DNA of 32,547 nucleotides from an uncultured bacterium (GTDB lineage: Bacteria > Spirochaetota > Spirochaetia > Sphaerochaetales > Sphaerochaetaceae), in assembly GCA_905215015.1 (NCBI GenBank), contig CAJMOS010000017.1, forward strand, positions 1 to 32,547, read 5' to 3'. The notes beneath the pieces are model-generated. The model was not told the DNA's origin and searched no databases. It saw only the letters and a list, made by a program, of their open reading frames with translations. Both the position numbers and the translations under genes were made by a program. Positions within the stretch are counted from its first letter, which is position 1. Each line of letters opens with the position of its first letter. This document shows positions 23,595 through 30,838 of this stretch, one piece after another.

Positions 23595-24324
23595 ATATCC
23601 GATGCGCCTGCAGGCATATCTCGCCAAGAGCGGTTGCGGTTCGCGACGGAGCTGCGAGACCTTGATTACCAGTGGAAGGGTGAAGGTGAACACCCATGTG
23701 GTGACCGAGCTCGGCACCAAGGTGAACAAGGATGATGCGGTCTTGCTGGACGACCAGCCTGTCGAGCCGAGCGAGCAGTCGTATTATTTCGCGCTGAACA
23801 AGCCGAAAGGGTATGTCTGCGCGAATTACGACCCATTCAACAAACTGTACGCCAGGGACTTGATCGACATTCCTGACCGGAGTCTGCTGTTCCATGTGGG
23901 CCGCCTGGACAAGGACTCGATCGGCCTGATCCTGTTCACCAACGACGGACAGCTGGCCAATGCGGTCATGCACCCGTCGCACGAGATCGAGAAAGAGTAT
24001 ATCGTCCAGACCGACAGACCGGTGGACAAGCGCGACCTTGCGGAGATGCACAGGGGCGTCTACCTGGAGGATTCCCGCTCCCCGTACAAGATCAAGAGCT
24101 ATTCGCAGGTCTTCAGCCGGGTCATCCGTGTCGTCCTCACCGAGGGCAAGAACCGGGAGATCCGCAAGCTGTTCGACTACTTCGGCTACGAAGTGAAGCA
24201 GTTGCAGCGCATACGTATCGGCCAGATCGAGCTGGGGGAGTTGAAGCTCGGCCAGTACCGTCGCCTGGAACAGTGGGAAGTCCAGAGCCTGTACAAGGAG
24301 GTCAGCGGTGAGAGTCGCGATTGA
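23584..24324 (+). CDS. rluB: Pseudouridine synthase of the RsuA/RluB/RluE/RluF family
   Basis: 246 residues: N-terminal S4 RNA-binding domain (about 6-60, AYLAKSGCGSRRSCETLI) and the RsuA-type catalytic domain. Motifs: ALNKPKGYVCAN (I), the catalytic Asp in GRLDKDSIGLILFTNDG (II), and LTEGKNREIRKLF (III). The family modifies 23S rRNA (RluB, U2605 in E. coli) or 16S rRNA (RsuA). Position after scpA-scpB and before cmk favours RluB, but the substrate cannot be decided from sequence alone. Start ATG 23584 has GAGGAG upstream. Overlaps cmk by 17 nt. Confidence 0.9.
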   Translation: MKLEYPMRLQAYLAKSGCGSRRSCETLITSGRVKVNTHVVTELGTKVNKDDAVLLDDQPVEPSEQSYYFALNKPKGYVCANYDPFNKLYARDLIDIPDRSLLFHVGRLDKDSIGLILFTNDGQLANAVMHPSHEIEKEYIVQTDRPVDKRDLAEMHRGVYLEDSRSPYKIKSYSQVFSRVIRVVLTEGKNREIRKLFDYFGYEVKQLQRIRIGQIELGELKLGQYRRLEQWEVQSLYKEVSGESRD

Positions 24325-24958
24325 TGGTCCCGCCGGAGTGGGAAAGAGCACCATCGCAAAGATGATTGCGCAGAAGTGCGGGTTTTATTATCTGAACAGT
24401 GGTTCCTTCTACCGTGCCTACACCTATAACCAGCAGGTGAGGGGACGCAGCACCGACGACCTGGCGGACGTGCTTGAGAACGCGAAGAAGATCACGCTTT
24501 CCATCAAGGATGGCGCCATCGCCATCGACGGGCAGGATGTCGAGGACAAGCTCCATACCCCAGAGGTGGACCGGGATGTCGCGAAGGTGAGCACCTATCC
24601 TCCCTTGAGAGCCTATGTCAACGAGCAGCTCAGGAAGGTCAGCGAGGGCATGGATGTGATTGCCGAAGGGCGTGACATCACGACGGTCGTCTTTCCGGAT
24701 GCCGAGGTGAAATGCTACTTCGACGCCACGCCGGAGGTGCGGGCGAGAAGGCGGCTGGAACAGCATCCGGAAAACGGCAGTTTCGAATCGGTCCTGCAGG
24801 CGATCAGGGAGAGGGATGCGATCGACCGGAACAAGAAAGTTGGCGCTTTGAAGCGGGCTGACGACGCCCTGTATATCGATACATCGTACTTGACTATAGA
24901 ACAGGTTTGTGAGAGAGTGTTATCTGCTATTTTTGCGTGTAAAAACGATAGGAAATAG
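24308..24958 (+). CDS. cmk: Cytidylate kinase
   Basis: 216 residues. Transfers phosphate from ATP to CMP and dCMP. The P-loop is GPAGVGKST (7-15), followed by a YYLNSGSFYRAYTY segment for the family's LDTGAMYRA-type motif, the CMP-binding region RDVAKVST, EGRDITTVVFPDAEVKCYFDA (read in two parts at about 117-137) and the lid IRERDAIDRNK. The start is GTG 24308, supported by AAGGAGG at 24296-24302 (spacing 5). The usual next gene, rpsA, follows at 24983 with its own promoter inside the 3' end of cmk. Confidence 0.94.
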   Translation: MRVAIDGPAGVGKSTIAKMIAQKCGFYYLNSGSFYRAYTYNQQVRGRSTDDLADVLENAKKITLSIKDGAIAIDGQDVEDKLHTPEVDRDVAKVSTYPPLRAYVNEQLRKVSEGMDVIAEGRDITTVVFPDAEVKCYFDATPEVRARRRLEQHPENGSFESVLQAIRERDAIDRNKKVGALKRADDALYIDTSYLTIEQVCERVLSAIFACKNDRK

Positions 24959-24961
24959 AAT
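24933..24961 (+). promoter_or_regulatory. Candidate promoter of rpsA
   Basis: TTGCGT (24933-24938) and TAGAAT (24956-24961) are 17 nt apart, overlapping the end of cmk. The local sequence is A/T-rich. The expected start near 24968 leaves a leader of about 15 nt with AGGAG (24971-24975). Confidence 0.55.
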
Positions 24962-24982
24962 TTAAGGATCAGGAGAAATCAA

Positions 24983-26686
24983 GTGGCTGAAGAAGAAAAG
25001 ATGGATGAAGAGAAAACCAAAATCCAACGGATGTTGGACGAGAATCTCAAATCTCTTGATGAAATCGAAGACGGTCAGCTCGTGACCGGTACTGTTGTCC
25101 AGGTAAACAACGAGACGGTATTTTTGGACGTTGGCTACAAGTCCGAAGGCAGGATTCCCACTTCGGAGTTCACGGATATCCCCAAGGTGGGAGATAAGGT
25201 CGAAGTCGTTGTCATCAACAAGGAAGGGAAGGGCGGTTCCATCGTCGTTTCCAAGAAAAGGGCCGACTTCAAGAAGCGCACGGACGAACTGAAGGCCGCT
25301 GCCGATAACCATACCCCGGTCATGGGCAAGTTCGACAAGGTTATCAAGGGTGGTTACGAGGTTGACCTCGGTGGCGATTACCGCGGTTTCTGCCCGCTTT
25401 CCAAGGCTGATGTCCAGCATGTCGAAGACCCGGAGTCTCTGATTGGTGTTTCCGACTATTTCATGATCGACAAGTTCCACAGTGGCACAAAGCTTAAGAG
25501 CGTGGTGAACCGCCGTGAGTATCTTGACCAGAAAATCAAGGAAAACAAGGAAAAGGTCTTCGCGAACGTGAAGATCGGCGATGTTGTCCAGGGTGTCGTG
25601 AAGTCGTTCACCAGCTTTGGCGCGTTCATCGACCTGGGTGGTTTTGACGGCCTGCTCCATATCAACGACATGAGCTGGGGCCACGTCACCCGTCCGAAAG
25701 ATTTCGTGAAGAAGGGCCAGGTTGTCCAGCTCAGACTGATCAACATCGACCCGGAGACCCAGAAGATCAACCTCTCCTTGAAGCATATGAGCGAGGATCC
25801 TTGGACCACCTTCGAGTCCAGATACCACGTCGGTGATGTCATCAAGCAGAAGGTCACCAAGATCACCAACTTCGGCGCCTTCATCGAGCTGGAGCCGGGC
25901 ATCGAGGGTCTTGCCCACATTTCCGAGATGTCCTGGACGAAGCATATCAACAACCCGAAAGAGGTGCTGAATGTCGGCGATGTCGTCGAGGCCAAGATCC
26001 TTGGATATGACCTGGACAAGAAGCGGGTTTCCCTCGGATTGAAGCAGCTGCAGGAGAATCCTTGGGACACCATCGGCGAGCGCTATCCTGTCGGAACCAC
26101 GCTCTCCCGCCCGGTCGTGAAGGTCACCAACAGCGGCGCCTTCATCAATCTGGAAGAGGGCATCGACGGATTCCTCCATATCGACGACATCTCTTGGACC
26201 AAGAAGGTCAAGAGCATGGCCTCCTTCTGCAAGGAAGGCGACATCCTGGACGTCGTGGTCACCAAGGTCGAGCCCGAGAACAGAAGAATCAGACTGAGCG
26301 TCAAGCAGCTTGAGGGCAACCCCTGGGTGCAGCTCCGTCATGACTTCCCGAAGGGCAGCAACATCACCGGTACCATCAGCAACGTCACCGACTTCGGTGT
26401 GTTCGTCAAGGTGCCTGGCGACATTGAGGGTCTGATCAGCAAGTTCAATCTGGTTGGTCCGGATGAAGAGTACACTGACGATGTCCTGAAGAAGTTCAAG
26501 GTCGGCGACACGGTTACCGCGGCTGTCCTGGAATGCAATCCGACGACTCAGAAGCTCTCCCTCTCCATCAAGGAGATGATCAGAAAGAACGAGCAGAGCG
26601 AAATTGCCAAGTACATCTCTGAAGACAAAGATGACTCGGAAAGTTTCACCCTCGCCGATCTGATGAAGACCAAGGAAGACAAATAA
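24983..26686 (+). CDS. rpsA: Small ribosomal subunit protein bS1
   Basis: 567 residues with six S1 (OB-fold) domains, as in the long S1 of Gram-negative bacteria: about 33-96, 113-186, 205-277, 291-364, 377-451 and 463-540. Domains 3 to 5 are the most typical (for example SFTSFGAFIDLGGFDGLLHI). The first two bind the ribosome, the others bind mRNA. The start is GTG 24983 with AGGAG at spacing 7; a later ATG at 25001 would be too far from it. The N-terminus is rich in Lys and Glu. The gene lies after cmk as in many bacteria and ends before a strong hairpin. Confidence 0.97.
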   Translation: MAEEEKMDEEKTKIQRMLDENLKSLDEIEDGQLVTGTVVQVNNETVFLDVGYKSEGRIPTSEFTDIPKVGDKVEVVVINKEGKGGSIVVSKKRADFKKRTDELKAAADNHTPVMGKFDKVIKGGYEVDLGGDYRGFCPLSKADVQHVEDPESLIGVSDYFMIDKFHSGTKLKSVVNRREYLDQKIKENKEKVFANVKIGDVVQGVVKSFTSFGAFIDLGGFDGLLHINDMSWGHVTRPKDFVKKGQVVQLRLINIDPETQKINLSLKHMSEDPWTTFESRYHVGDVIKQKVTKITNFGAFIELEPGIEGLAHISEMSWTKHINNPKEVLNVGDVVEAKILGYDLDKKRVSLGLKQLQENPWDTIGERYPVGTTLSRPVVKVTNSGAFINLEEGIDGFLHIDDISWTKKVKSMASFCKEGDILDVVVTKVEPENRRIRLSVKQLEGNPWVQLRHDFPKGSNITGTISNVTDFGVFVKVPGDIEGLISKFNLVGPDEEYTDDVLKKFKVGDTVTAAVLECNPTTQKLSLSIKEMIRKNEQSEIAKYISEDKDDSESFTLADLMKTKEDK

Positions 26687-26700
26687 CGTTTCTTTGAGGG

Positions 26701-26728
26701 CACAGGCGGCAAGGAATGGCCGCCTGTG
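26701..26728 (+). terminator. Terminator after rpsA
   Basis: A perfect 10-bp stem, CACAGGCGGC (26701-26710) with GCCGCCTGTG (26719-26728), and an 8-nt loop are followed by TTGTCTCT, a poor T-run. It may also work as a 3' stabiliser with partial readthrough to the TPR gene, for which I found no promoter. Confidence 0.7.
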
Positions 26729-26759
26729 TTGTCTCTGAAGCACGTTCGGAGTTTGTGAC

Positions 26760-27452
26760 ATGAAAAGCAATACGAATGAGACAGAACTGCGGGGAGTGAC
26801 CGCGACCGAGCAGGTTGAGTTCAAGGTAACAAGGTTTCTTGGGAGGAACAAGGTTGCCTTGATGATCATCGGCCTTGCGATTGTGCTGGTTCTGGTAGTC
26901 ATGTTGGTCTTCAACGCCATCTATTCGAAAAACCTGGAAAAGGCGTTCGACAAGATCGACCAAGCGACCACCCGTTACAGCGAACTGGTCGCCATGGATC
27001 CGCAAAGCGACGACTACAAGACCGGCATGCAGGAACTCAAGGATACGCTTGGCAGCCTTGCCAAGGGCAAAAGCTATCCTTCGTTGAAGGCTCAGTATAT
27101 GCTTGCGACAATCGCCTTTGAGGAAAAAGACTATCAAAGCGCTGAAGCTGGCTACATGGCCATCTACAATGCCAAGAAGGATACGTACCTCGGACCTTTG
27201 TCATTGTTCAACGCCGCGGTGGTAGCCGAAGACAGCGGCAACGAAGACCAGGCACTGGAATACTATACCCGTGTGTGGGACGAATTCGGTACTGACGCTC
27301 CAGAAGCACCGAAGGCTTTGTTCAACCAGGCAAGATTGCAGGGAAAGCAAGGCCAGAACGAGCTGGCGAAGGCGACCTACCAACAGTTGATCGACCAGTT
27401 CCCGTCGAGCGAATATGCGAGGCTTGCCCAGACTGCGATTCTTGCATACTGA
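26760..27452 (+). CDS. Membrane-anchored TPR protein (YfgM-like)
   Basis: 230 residues. After a polar N-terminal tail of about 30 residues there is one membrane helix (about 37-57, VALMIIGLAIVLVLVVMLVF), with the rest expected outside the cytoplasm. The C-terminal 170 residues are helical with TPR-like pairs: ALDKID-type start helix, LKAQYMLATIAFEEKDYQSA, LFNAAVVAEDSGNEDQALEYY and LFNQARLQGKQGQNELAKATY. The layout of one N-terminal helix plus TPR-like domain matches YfgM (an ancillary protein of the Sec translocon) and related proteins. Function is uncertain. ATG 26760 has CGGAG with spacing 8. Confidence 0.78.
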   Translation: MKSNTNETELRGVTATEQVEFKVTRFLGRNKVALMIIGLAIVLVLVVMLVFNAIYSKNLEKAFDKIDQATTRYSELVAMDPQSDDYKTGMQELKDTLGSLAKGKSYPSLKAQYMLATIAFEEKDYQSAEAGYMAIYNAKKDTYLGPLSLFNAAVVAEDSGNEDQALEYYTRVWDEFGTDAPEAPKALFNQARLQGKQGQNELAKATYQQLIDQFPSSEYARLAQTAILAY

Positions 27453-27486
27453 TCCTGGATTTTCTCAACACAGAGGAGGGCGGATA

Positions 27487-28284
27487 ATGAAGAAAGCGGC
27501 ACTGACGTTGGTTCTTCTGTCCGCCTTTTTTGTATCCAGCTGCGGCATGCCGCAGTATATCCTGTGTCCGGAATACGATTTCGAGCCTAGTTCATCGTAT
27601 GATGAAATCAATATCGGCTCCCTGAAACTGATCGAGAACGAGGATGACACGTCGCTCAGCAGCTTGCTGGAGGATTGTGACGGACCTTCCATCGCGTTTT
27701 TCTATGTCATCTCCAACAGCTCTGCGAAGGGGGCGGTCGATGCCGCTACATCGCGCTTCGCCAGCGCCTACCGAGTCAATGGATACCAGGGAATCGCGCT
27801 CTCAACCGACAACAACACGGTCTTTTCCTTCACGGATAACGCCCAACATCTCTATCTGCTGAGCGCGAAAGGGGAATCCACGCAGTCGTCGTTTTCCGCG
27901 CCGTACTACGTGATCAGGTTGAAGGACGGCAAGTACGCGCTGAATGCCGACATCACCCATATCGCGTTGGAGAAGACCACAGTTGCCGACAGCAACGCGG
28001 CTGCCGACACGGCCCTGAAGCTGACATTCAGCGGCAGCGATTATGAATTCAACGGATATCCAAGCGAGAGCGAACTGACGCTCTACCGGTATAACGGCCG
28101 GCCGTTTGTCACGAAAGCCAATCTCTCAACCGAAAAAGCCTACGATAACCAGGATTACGAGAACGTGGATGACACCGCATACATCCACCTGTTCGCGGCT
28201 TTCTGCATCAGTCCCAACAGCAGTTCGAAGTTCAACAACATCTTCTGGTCAGAGCTGACCTATATGGGAAGCATTTCCCTGTAG
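27487..28284 (+). CDS. Putative lipoprotein, unknown function
   Basis: 265 residues. Signal peptide with a lipobox (AFFVSSC, Cys19) predicts a lipid-anchored exported protein. The mature part has no motif that I recognise: a polar, Ser/Asp/Tyr-rich chain with many beta-prone stretches (for example GYQGIALSTDNNTVFSF and HLYLLSAKGE), probably a beta-rich fold. ATG 27487 is fixed by GGAGGG (27475-27480) and the signal peptide starts exactly there. It lies 34 nt after the TPR gene, so cotranscription is possible. No clear terminator follows. Confidence 0.75.
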   Translation: MKKAALTLVLLSAFFVSSCGMPQYILCPEYDFEPSSSYDEINIGSLKLIENEDDTSLSSLLEDCDGPSIAFFYVISNSSAKGAVDAATSRFASAYRVNGYQGIALSTDNNTVFSFTDNAQHLYLLSAKGESTQSSFSAPYYVIRLKDGKYALNADITHIALEKTTVADSNAAADTALKLTFSGSDYEFNGYPSESELTLYRYNGRPFVTKANLSTEKAYDNQDYENVDDTAYIHLFAAFCISPNSSSKFNNIFWSELTYMGSISL

Positions 28285-28512
28285 CCCCTAATGGCAGAAG
28301 GGTGTTCCGGGGTTCCGGCTAAAATGTATATAATGTAGATTCTGTAAACTAGAATATCAAAAGTTATATCATCTTGCAGTATCGCCGGAAACGACACTCA
28401 TAATACTTTTTCGTGCATTTCTTACGAATGCGCAAGAAATTGCCCGTTTGCTGTCCTTTTCATTTGTTTTCGCATGTCATTATACTGTCTCAAACTTCTG
28501 AAGGAGCGTTTT
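28285..28512. other. AT-rich intergenic gap with promoter elements and an inverted repeat
   Basis: This gap is clearly richer in A/T than its surroundings. It contains TATAAT (28329-28334) without a good -35, and a 7-bp inverted repeat ATTTCTT/AAGAAAT with a 10-nt spacer (28417-28440). I see no gene in it; a small RNA from the TATAAT is possible but not supported by a clear terminator. Confidence 0.5.
28458..28486 (+). promoter_or_regulatory. Candidate promoter of the second lipoprotein gene
   Basis: TATACT (28481-28486) has TTTCAT (28458-28463) 17 nt upstream. The -10 is good and the -35 weak. The expected start near 28493 leaves a 20-nt leader with AAGGAG. The inverted repeat at 28417-28440 lies just upstream and could be an operator. 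Confidence 0.5.
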
Positions 28513-29094
28513 ATGAAGCATCCCTTTGCCCTGATTGCCGCTTGCGTTTTGGTTTTGGCGTCCTGCGCCTCTACCAAATCTTCGGAACCCCTTACCTTCG
28601 ACCAGGTCGACAAGTCCGGCTTCCGGCCGTGCCAGAAGACAGCCTATGAGATCCAGATCAGGAAAACCTCGAAACCGCTGACCGTGTACAACCGCTTCGA
28701 GGATGTCACGTACGACGTGAAACCGGAAGACGGCCGCGTGATCCTTACCGGAACCTCTGGCGAGGAATGGCTTGCGAAACCGGAAAAGGTCTGCAAGACC
28801 TATGAGAACCTTGACGGGACCCCGTTGACGGAGGACCAGATTCCTGTCGATACCAAACTGACCGTCAAGACGAAAATCGGAACCGGCACCAATTTCGCTT
28901 TGTTCATTCCCAAGAAGACCAAGGTGATTGTCCAGACGAGCTGGGGCGATACGCTGAAGGCGAACCGCGAGGGCGTGCCGCACGGCAAAGGCGATTATCT
29001 GATGTGCACCTCGAAGGACGGGAAACCGGATTTCAGCGACGTGTGGGTCGTCAATGGAGAGACCTTCCCCCAGACCTACGAGTTCACGAAGTAA
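28513..29094 (+). CDS. Putative lipoprotein with two copies of a PGDYG-like domain
   Basis: 193 residues. The signal peptide ends in the lipobox LVLASC (Cys18). Two related stretches follow. Residues about 50-98 start with RKTSKPLTVYN and end GEEWLAKPEKVCKTYE. Residues about 133-190 start with PKKTKVIVQT and end DVWVVNGETFPQTYE. Both share a pattern of G-D/R, hydrophobic pair, T/C, G, W, hydrophobic, TYE. The second copy, with GKGDYLM, resembles what I remember of PGDYG-type domains of unknown function. ATG 28513 is fixed by AAGGAG (28501-28506) and by the signal peptide. The gene is single, with its own promoter and terminator. Function unknown. Confidence 0.75.
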   Translation: MKHPFALIAACVLVLASCASTKSSEPLTFDQVDKSGFRPCQKTAYEIQIRKTSKPLTVYNRFEDVTYDVKPEDGRVILTGTSGEEWLAKPEKVCKTYENLDGTPLTEDQIPVDTKLTVKTKIGTGTNFALFIPKKTKVIVQTSWGDTLKANREGVPHGKGDYLMCTSKDGKPDFSDVWVVNGETFPQTYEFTK

Positions 29095-29122
29095 TCCATA
29101 CAACTCCTTGCTGGATGATAAG

Positions 29123-29154
29123 AAGCGGCACAGGAACAAGATCCTGTGCCGCTT
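29123..29154 (+). terminator. Terminator after the second lipoprotein gene
   Basis: A perfect 13-bp stem, AAGCGGCACAGGA (29123-29135) with its complement (29142-29154), and a 6-nt loop; only a short T-run follows (TTTCATGT). Confidence 0.75.
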
Positions 29155-29203
29155 TCATGTATAATCAGATAATATAAAATCAATAATGCAACAAAGGAAA
29201 ACA

Positions 29204-29238
29204 CAAGAAGACAGCCCCATGCATGAACTGTCTTCTTG
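29204..29238 (-). terminator. Terminator of the 8-oxoguanine deaminase gene
   Basis: CAAGAAGACAG (29204-29214) and CTGTCTTCTTG (29228-29238) form an 11-bp perfect stem with a 13-nt loop containing ATGCAT. Read on the minus strand it is followed by TGTTTTCCTTTG, so it serves the minus-strand gene ending at 29257. Confidence 0.8.
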
Positions 29239-29256
29239 CTGTATGTTGAGAATTCC

Positions 29257-30627
29257 TTATTTCTCGCTTTCCCTGCAATCCAGGAGCCTCTTCGCGACCT
29301 CATTGGCCTTACGGGTCAGCCTGCGCTCGTCGATGCCCACCACGTGGCCGTTGTCCACGACAATCCTGCCATTGACGATGGTGTACTTGGCGATGTGGCT
29401 GTCGCCGCAGAAGACCAGCGCTGCAAGCGGGTCGCTCTGGGCCCCTGCATAGGCCAGGTCGTCGACATCGAAGACAGCGATGTCGGCAGCCCAACCCTTC
29501 CGCAACTCGCCGACCTTCTCGAAGCCCAGCATCCTGGCGCCATTGACGGTCGCCATCTTCAACGCTTCCCGTGCGGTCAATGCGGTGGAACCGTACTTGA
29601 CCCTTGCCAGCAGCATGGCAAGCCTCGCCTCGCCAAGCATGTCGCTGGAGTCGTTGCTTGCGGAACCGTCTACGCCAAGGGCGACGTTGATGCCGAGGTC
29701 GAGCATCTCCCTCGTCCGGCAGATGCCGCTTCCCAGCCGCATATTGCTCGCCGGACAATGGCAGATACCGGTATGGGTCTCGGCGAGATGCTTCAGCTCC
29801 TCGTCGTTGAAGTGGATGCCATGGGCATAGAAGACGTCGGGCCCGATCAGTCCGCACTCCTCCATCAGCTCCAACGGCCTCAGCCCATAGGCTTTCCTGC
29901 AGTTATCCTCCTCGTCCATCGTCTCGCAGAGGTGGGTATGGAGCCGTACCCCGTATTCCCTGGCAAGGGCGGAACTCTCCTTCATGCACTCCTTGGTCAC
30001 CGAGAACGGGGAGCAGGGAGCCAGCACGATCTTGTGCATGGCCATAGGGCTCGGGTCATGGAACTGCTTGATGCAGCGTTCGCTGTCCCTGAGGATTTCC
30101 TCTTCCGTCTGGACGACGGAATCCGGAGGAAGGCCTCCATCCTTCCGGCTTTTGCTCATCGACCCGCGGGTCGGGGAGAAACGGATGCCGAGCCTGTCGG
30201 CCGCGTCGAACTGCAGGGCCATGATGTCGCCGTCAAACCCTCTTGGATACAGATAATGATGGTCGGTCGTCGCCGTGCAGCCGGTCCGAAGCAGTTCGCT
30301 GATGGCAAGCTCGCTGGAGACGGTGACCGCCTCCTTGTCGATGTGCTTCCAGACCTCGTACAGGTAGACCAGCCAGTCGAAGAGCTTGGCATCCTGTACC
30401 GCAGGGAGATTCCGGGTCAGGGTCTGATAGAAATGGTGATGGCAGTTCACCATGCCGGGCATGACCACGCAGCCACGGCAATCCAGAACCGTATCTCCCT
30501 CTCCTTCCCGCAAATCCTTCCCTATTTCAGAAATGACGGAACCCTCGATCCGGAGGTCGACATCCTTGAGGATCGGTTCCTCCATGCTGGTGCACAGCGC
30601 GTGCGCATGCTTGAGCAACATAGCCAT
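29257..30627 (-). CDS. 8-oxoguanine deaminase (amidohydrolase superfamily)
   Basis: 456 residues of the cytosine deaminase/ATZ-TRZ group. Metal ligands: the HxH pair in NCHHHFYQTLTRN (His63 and His65), HTHLCET, YAHGIHF and the catalytic Asp in GVDGSASND. Segments such as AKLFDWLVYLYEVWKHI, GCTATTDHHYLYP and LAPCSPFSVTKE match the 8-oxoguanine deaminase subgroup, often misnamed hydroxyatrazine ethylaminohydrolase. The enzyme converts free 8-oxoguanine to urate (known of the family); substrate here is inferred from similarity. ATG 30627 is fixed by GGAGG at spacing 6; the frame stays open upstream but the family starts here. Single gene between two terminators. Confidence 0.85.
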   Translation of the reverse strand: MAMLLKHAHALCTSMEEPILKDVDLRIEGSVISEIGKDLREGEGDTVLDCRGCVVMPGMVNCHHHFYQTLTRNLPAVQDAKLFDWLVYLYEVWKHIDKEAVTVSSELAISELLRTGCTATTDHHYLYPRGFDGDIMALQFDAADRLGIRFSPTRGSMSKSRKDGGLPPDSVVQTEEEILRDSERCIKQFHDPSPMAMHKIVLAPCSPFSVTKECMKESSALAREYGVRLHTHLCETMDEEDNCRKAYGLRPLELMEECGLIGPDVFYAHGIHFNDEELKHLAETHTGICHCPASNMRLGSGICRTREMLDLGINVALGVDGSASNDSSDMLGEARLAMLLARVKYGSTALTAREALKMATVNGARMLGFEKVGELRKGWAADIAVFDVDDLAYAGAQSDPLAALVFCGDSHIAKYTIVNGRIVVDNGHVVGIDERRLTRKANEVAKRLLDCRESEK

Positions 30628-30765
30628 ACAAAGCCTCCAGTCGGCAGGTATCGGCGGTCCTGCACGTGTCACACCCACATGCCGTTTGGTCATCAACCGG
30701 CATCCGGCACATAGGGGGTCTTGCGACCTCTCTTCCAGTGTACGGCTGTTTGCAACATCCTGCAA
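30628..30765 (-). promoter_or_regulatory. Candidate promoter and structured leader of the 8-oxoguanine deaminase gene
   Basis: On the minus strand TTGCAG (30765-30760) and TACACT (30742-30737) are 17 nt apart, which gives a leader of about 103 nt. The leader can form several stems: GGTC/GACC with a GCAA loop, ATGCCG/CGGCAT with an inner GGT/ACC, and GCAGG/CCTGC shortly before GGAGG. No known riboswitch consensus was recognised. Confidence 0.4.
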
Positions 30766-30792
30766 CAGAATAAAACCGTAGGCACAAACAAA

Positions 30793-30812
30793 GGGGAGCA
30801 CACCCGCTCCCC
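30793..30812 (-). terminator. Terminator of the degenerate HD-GYP gene
   Basis: GGGGAGC (30793-30799) and GCTCCCC (30806-30812) form a G/C-rich 7-bp stem with a 6-nt loop; on the minus strand it is followed by TTTGTTTG. It separates the HD-GYP-type gene from the deaminase. Confidence 0.85.
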
Positions 30813-30838
30813 CCATCCGGTCCATTTGGCCGTTTCGT

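Noticed and set aside
28390..28415. Possible terminator ATACT with T-run upstream of the second lipoprotein gene
   Set aside because: The stem is only 5 bp with a loop of about 20 nt; too weak to call.
29236..30714. Long plus-strand frame opposite the 8-oxoguanine deaminase
   Set aside because: The deaminase motifs on the minus strand are unmistakable; the opposite frame has no motif and no start signal.
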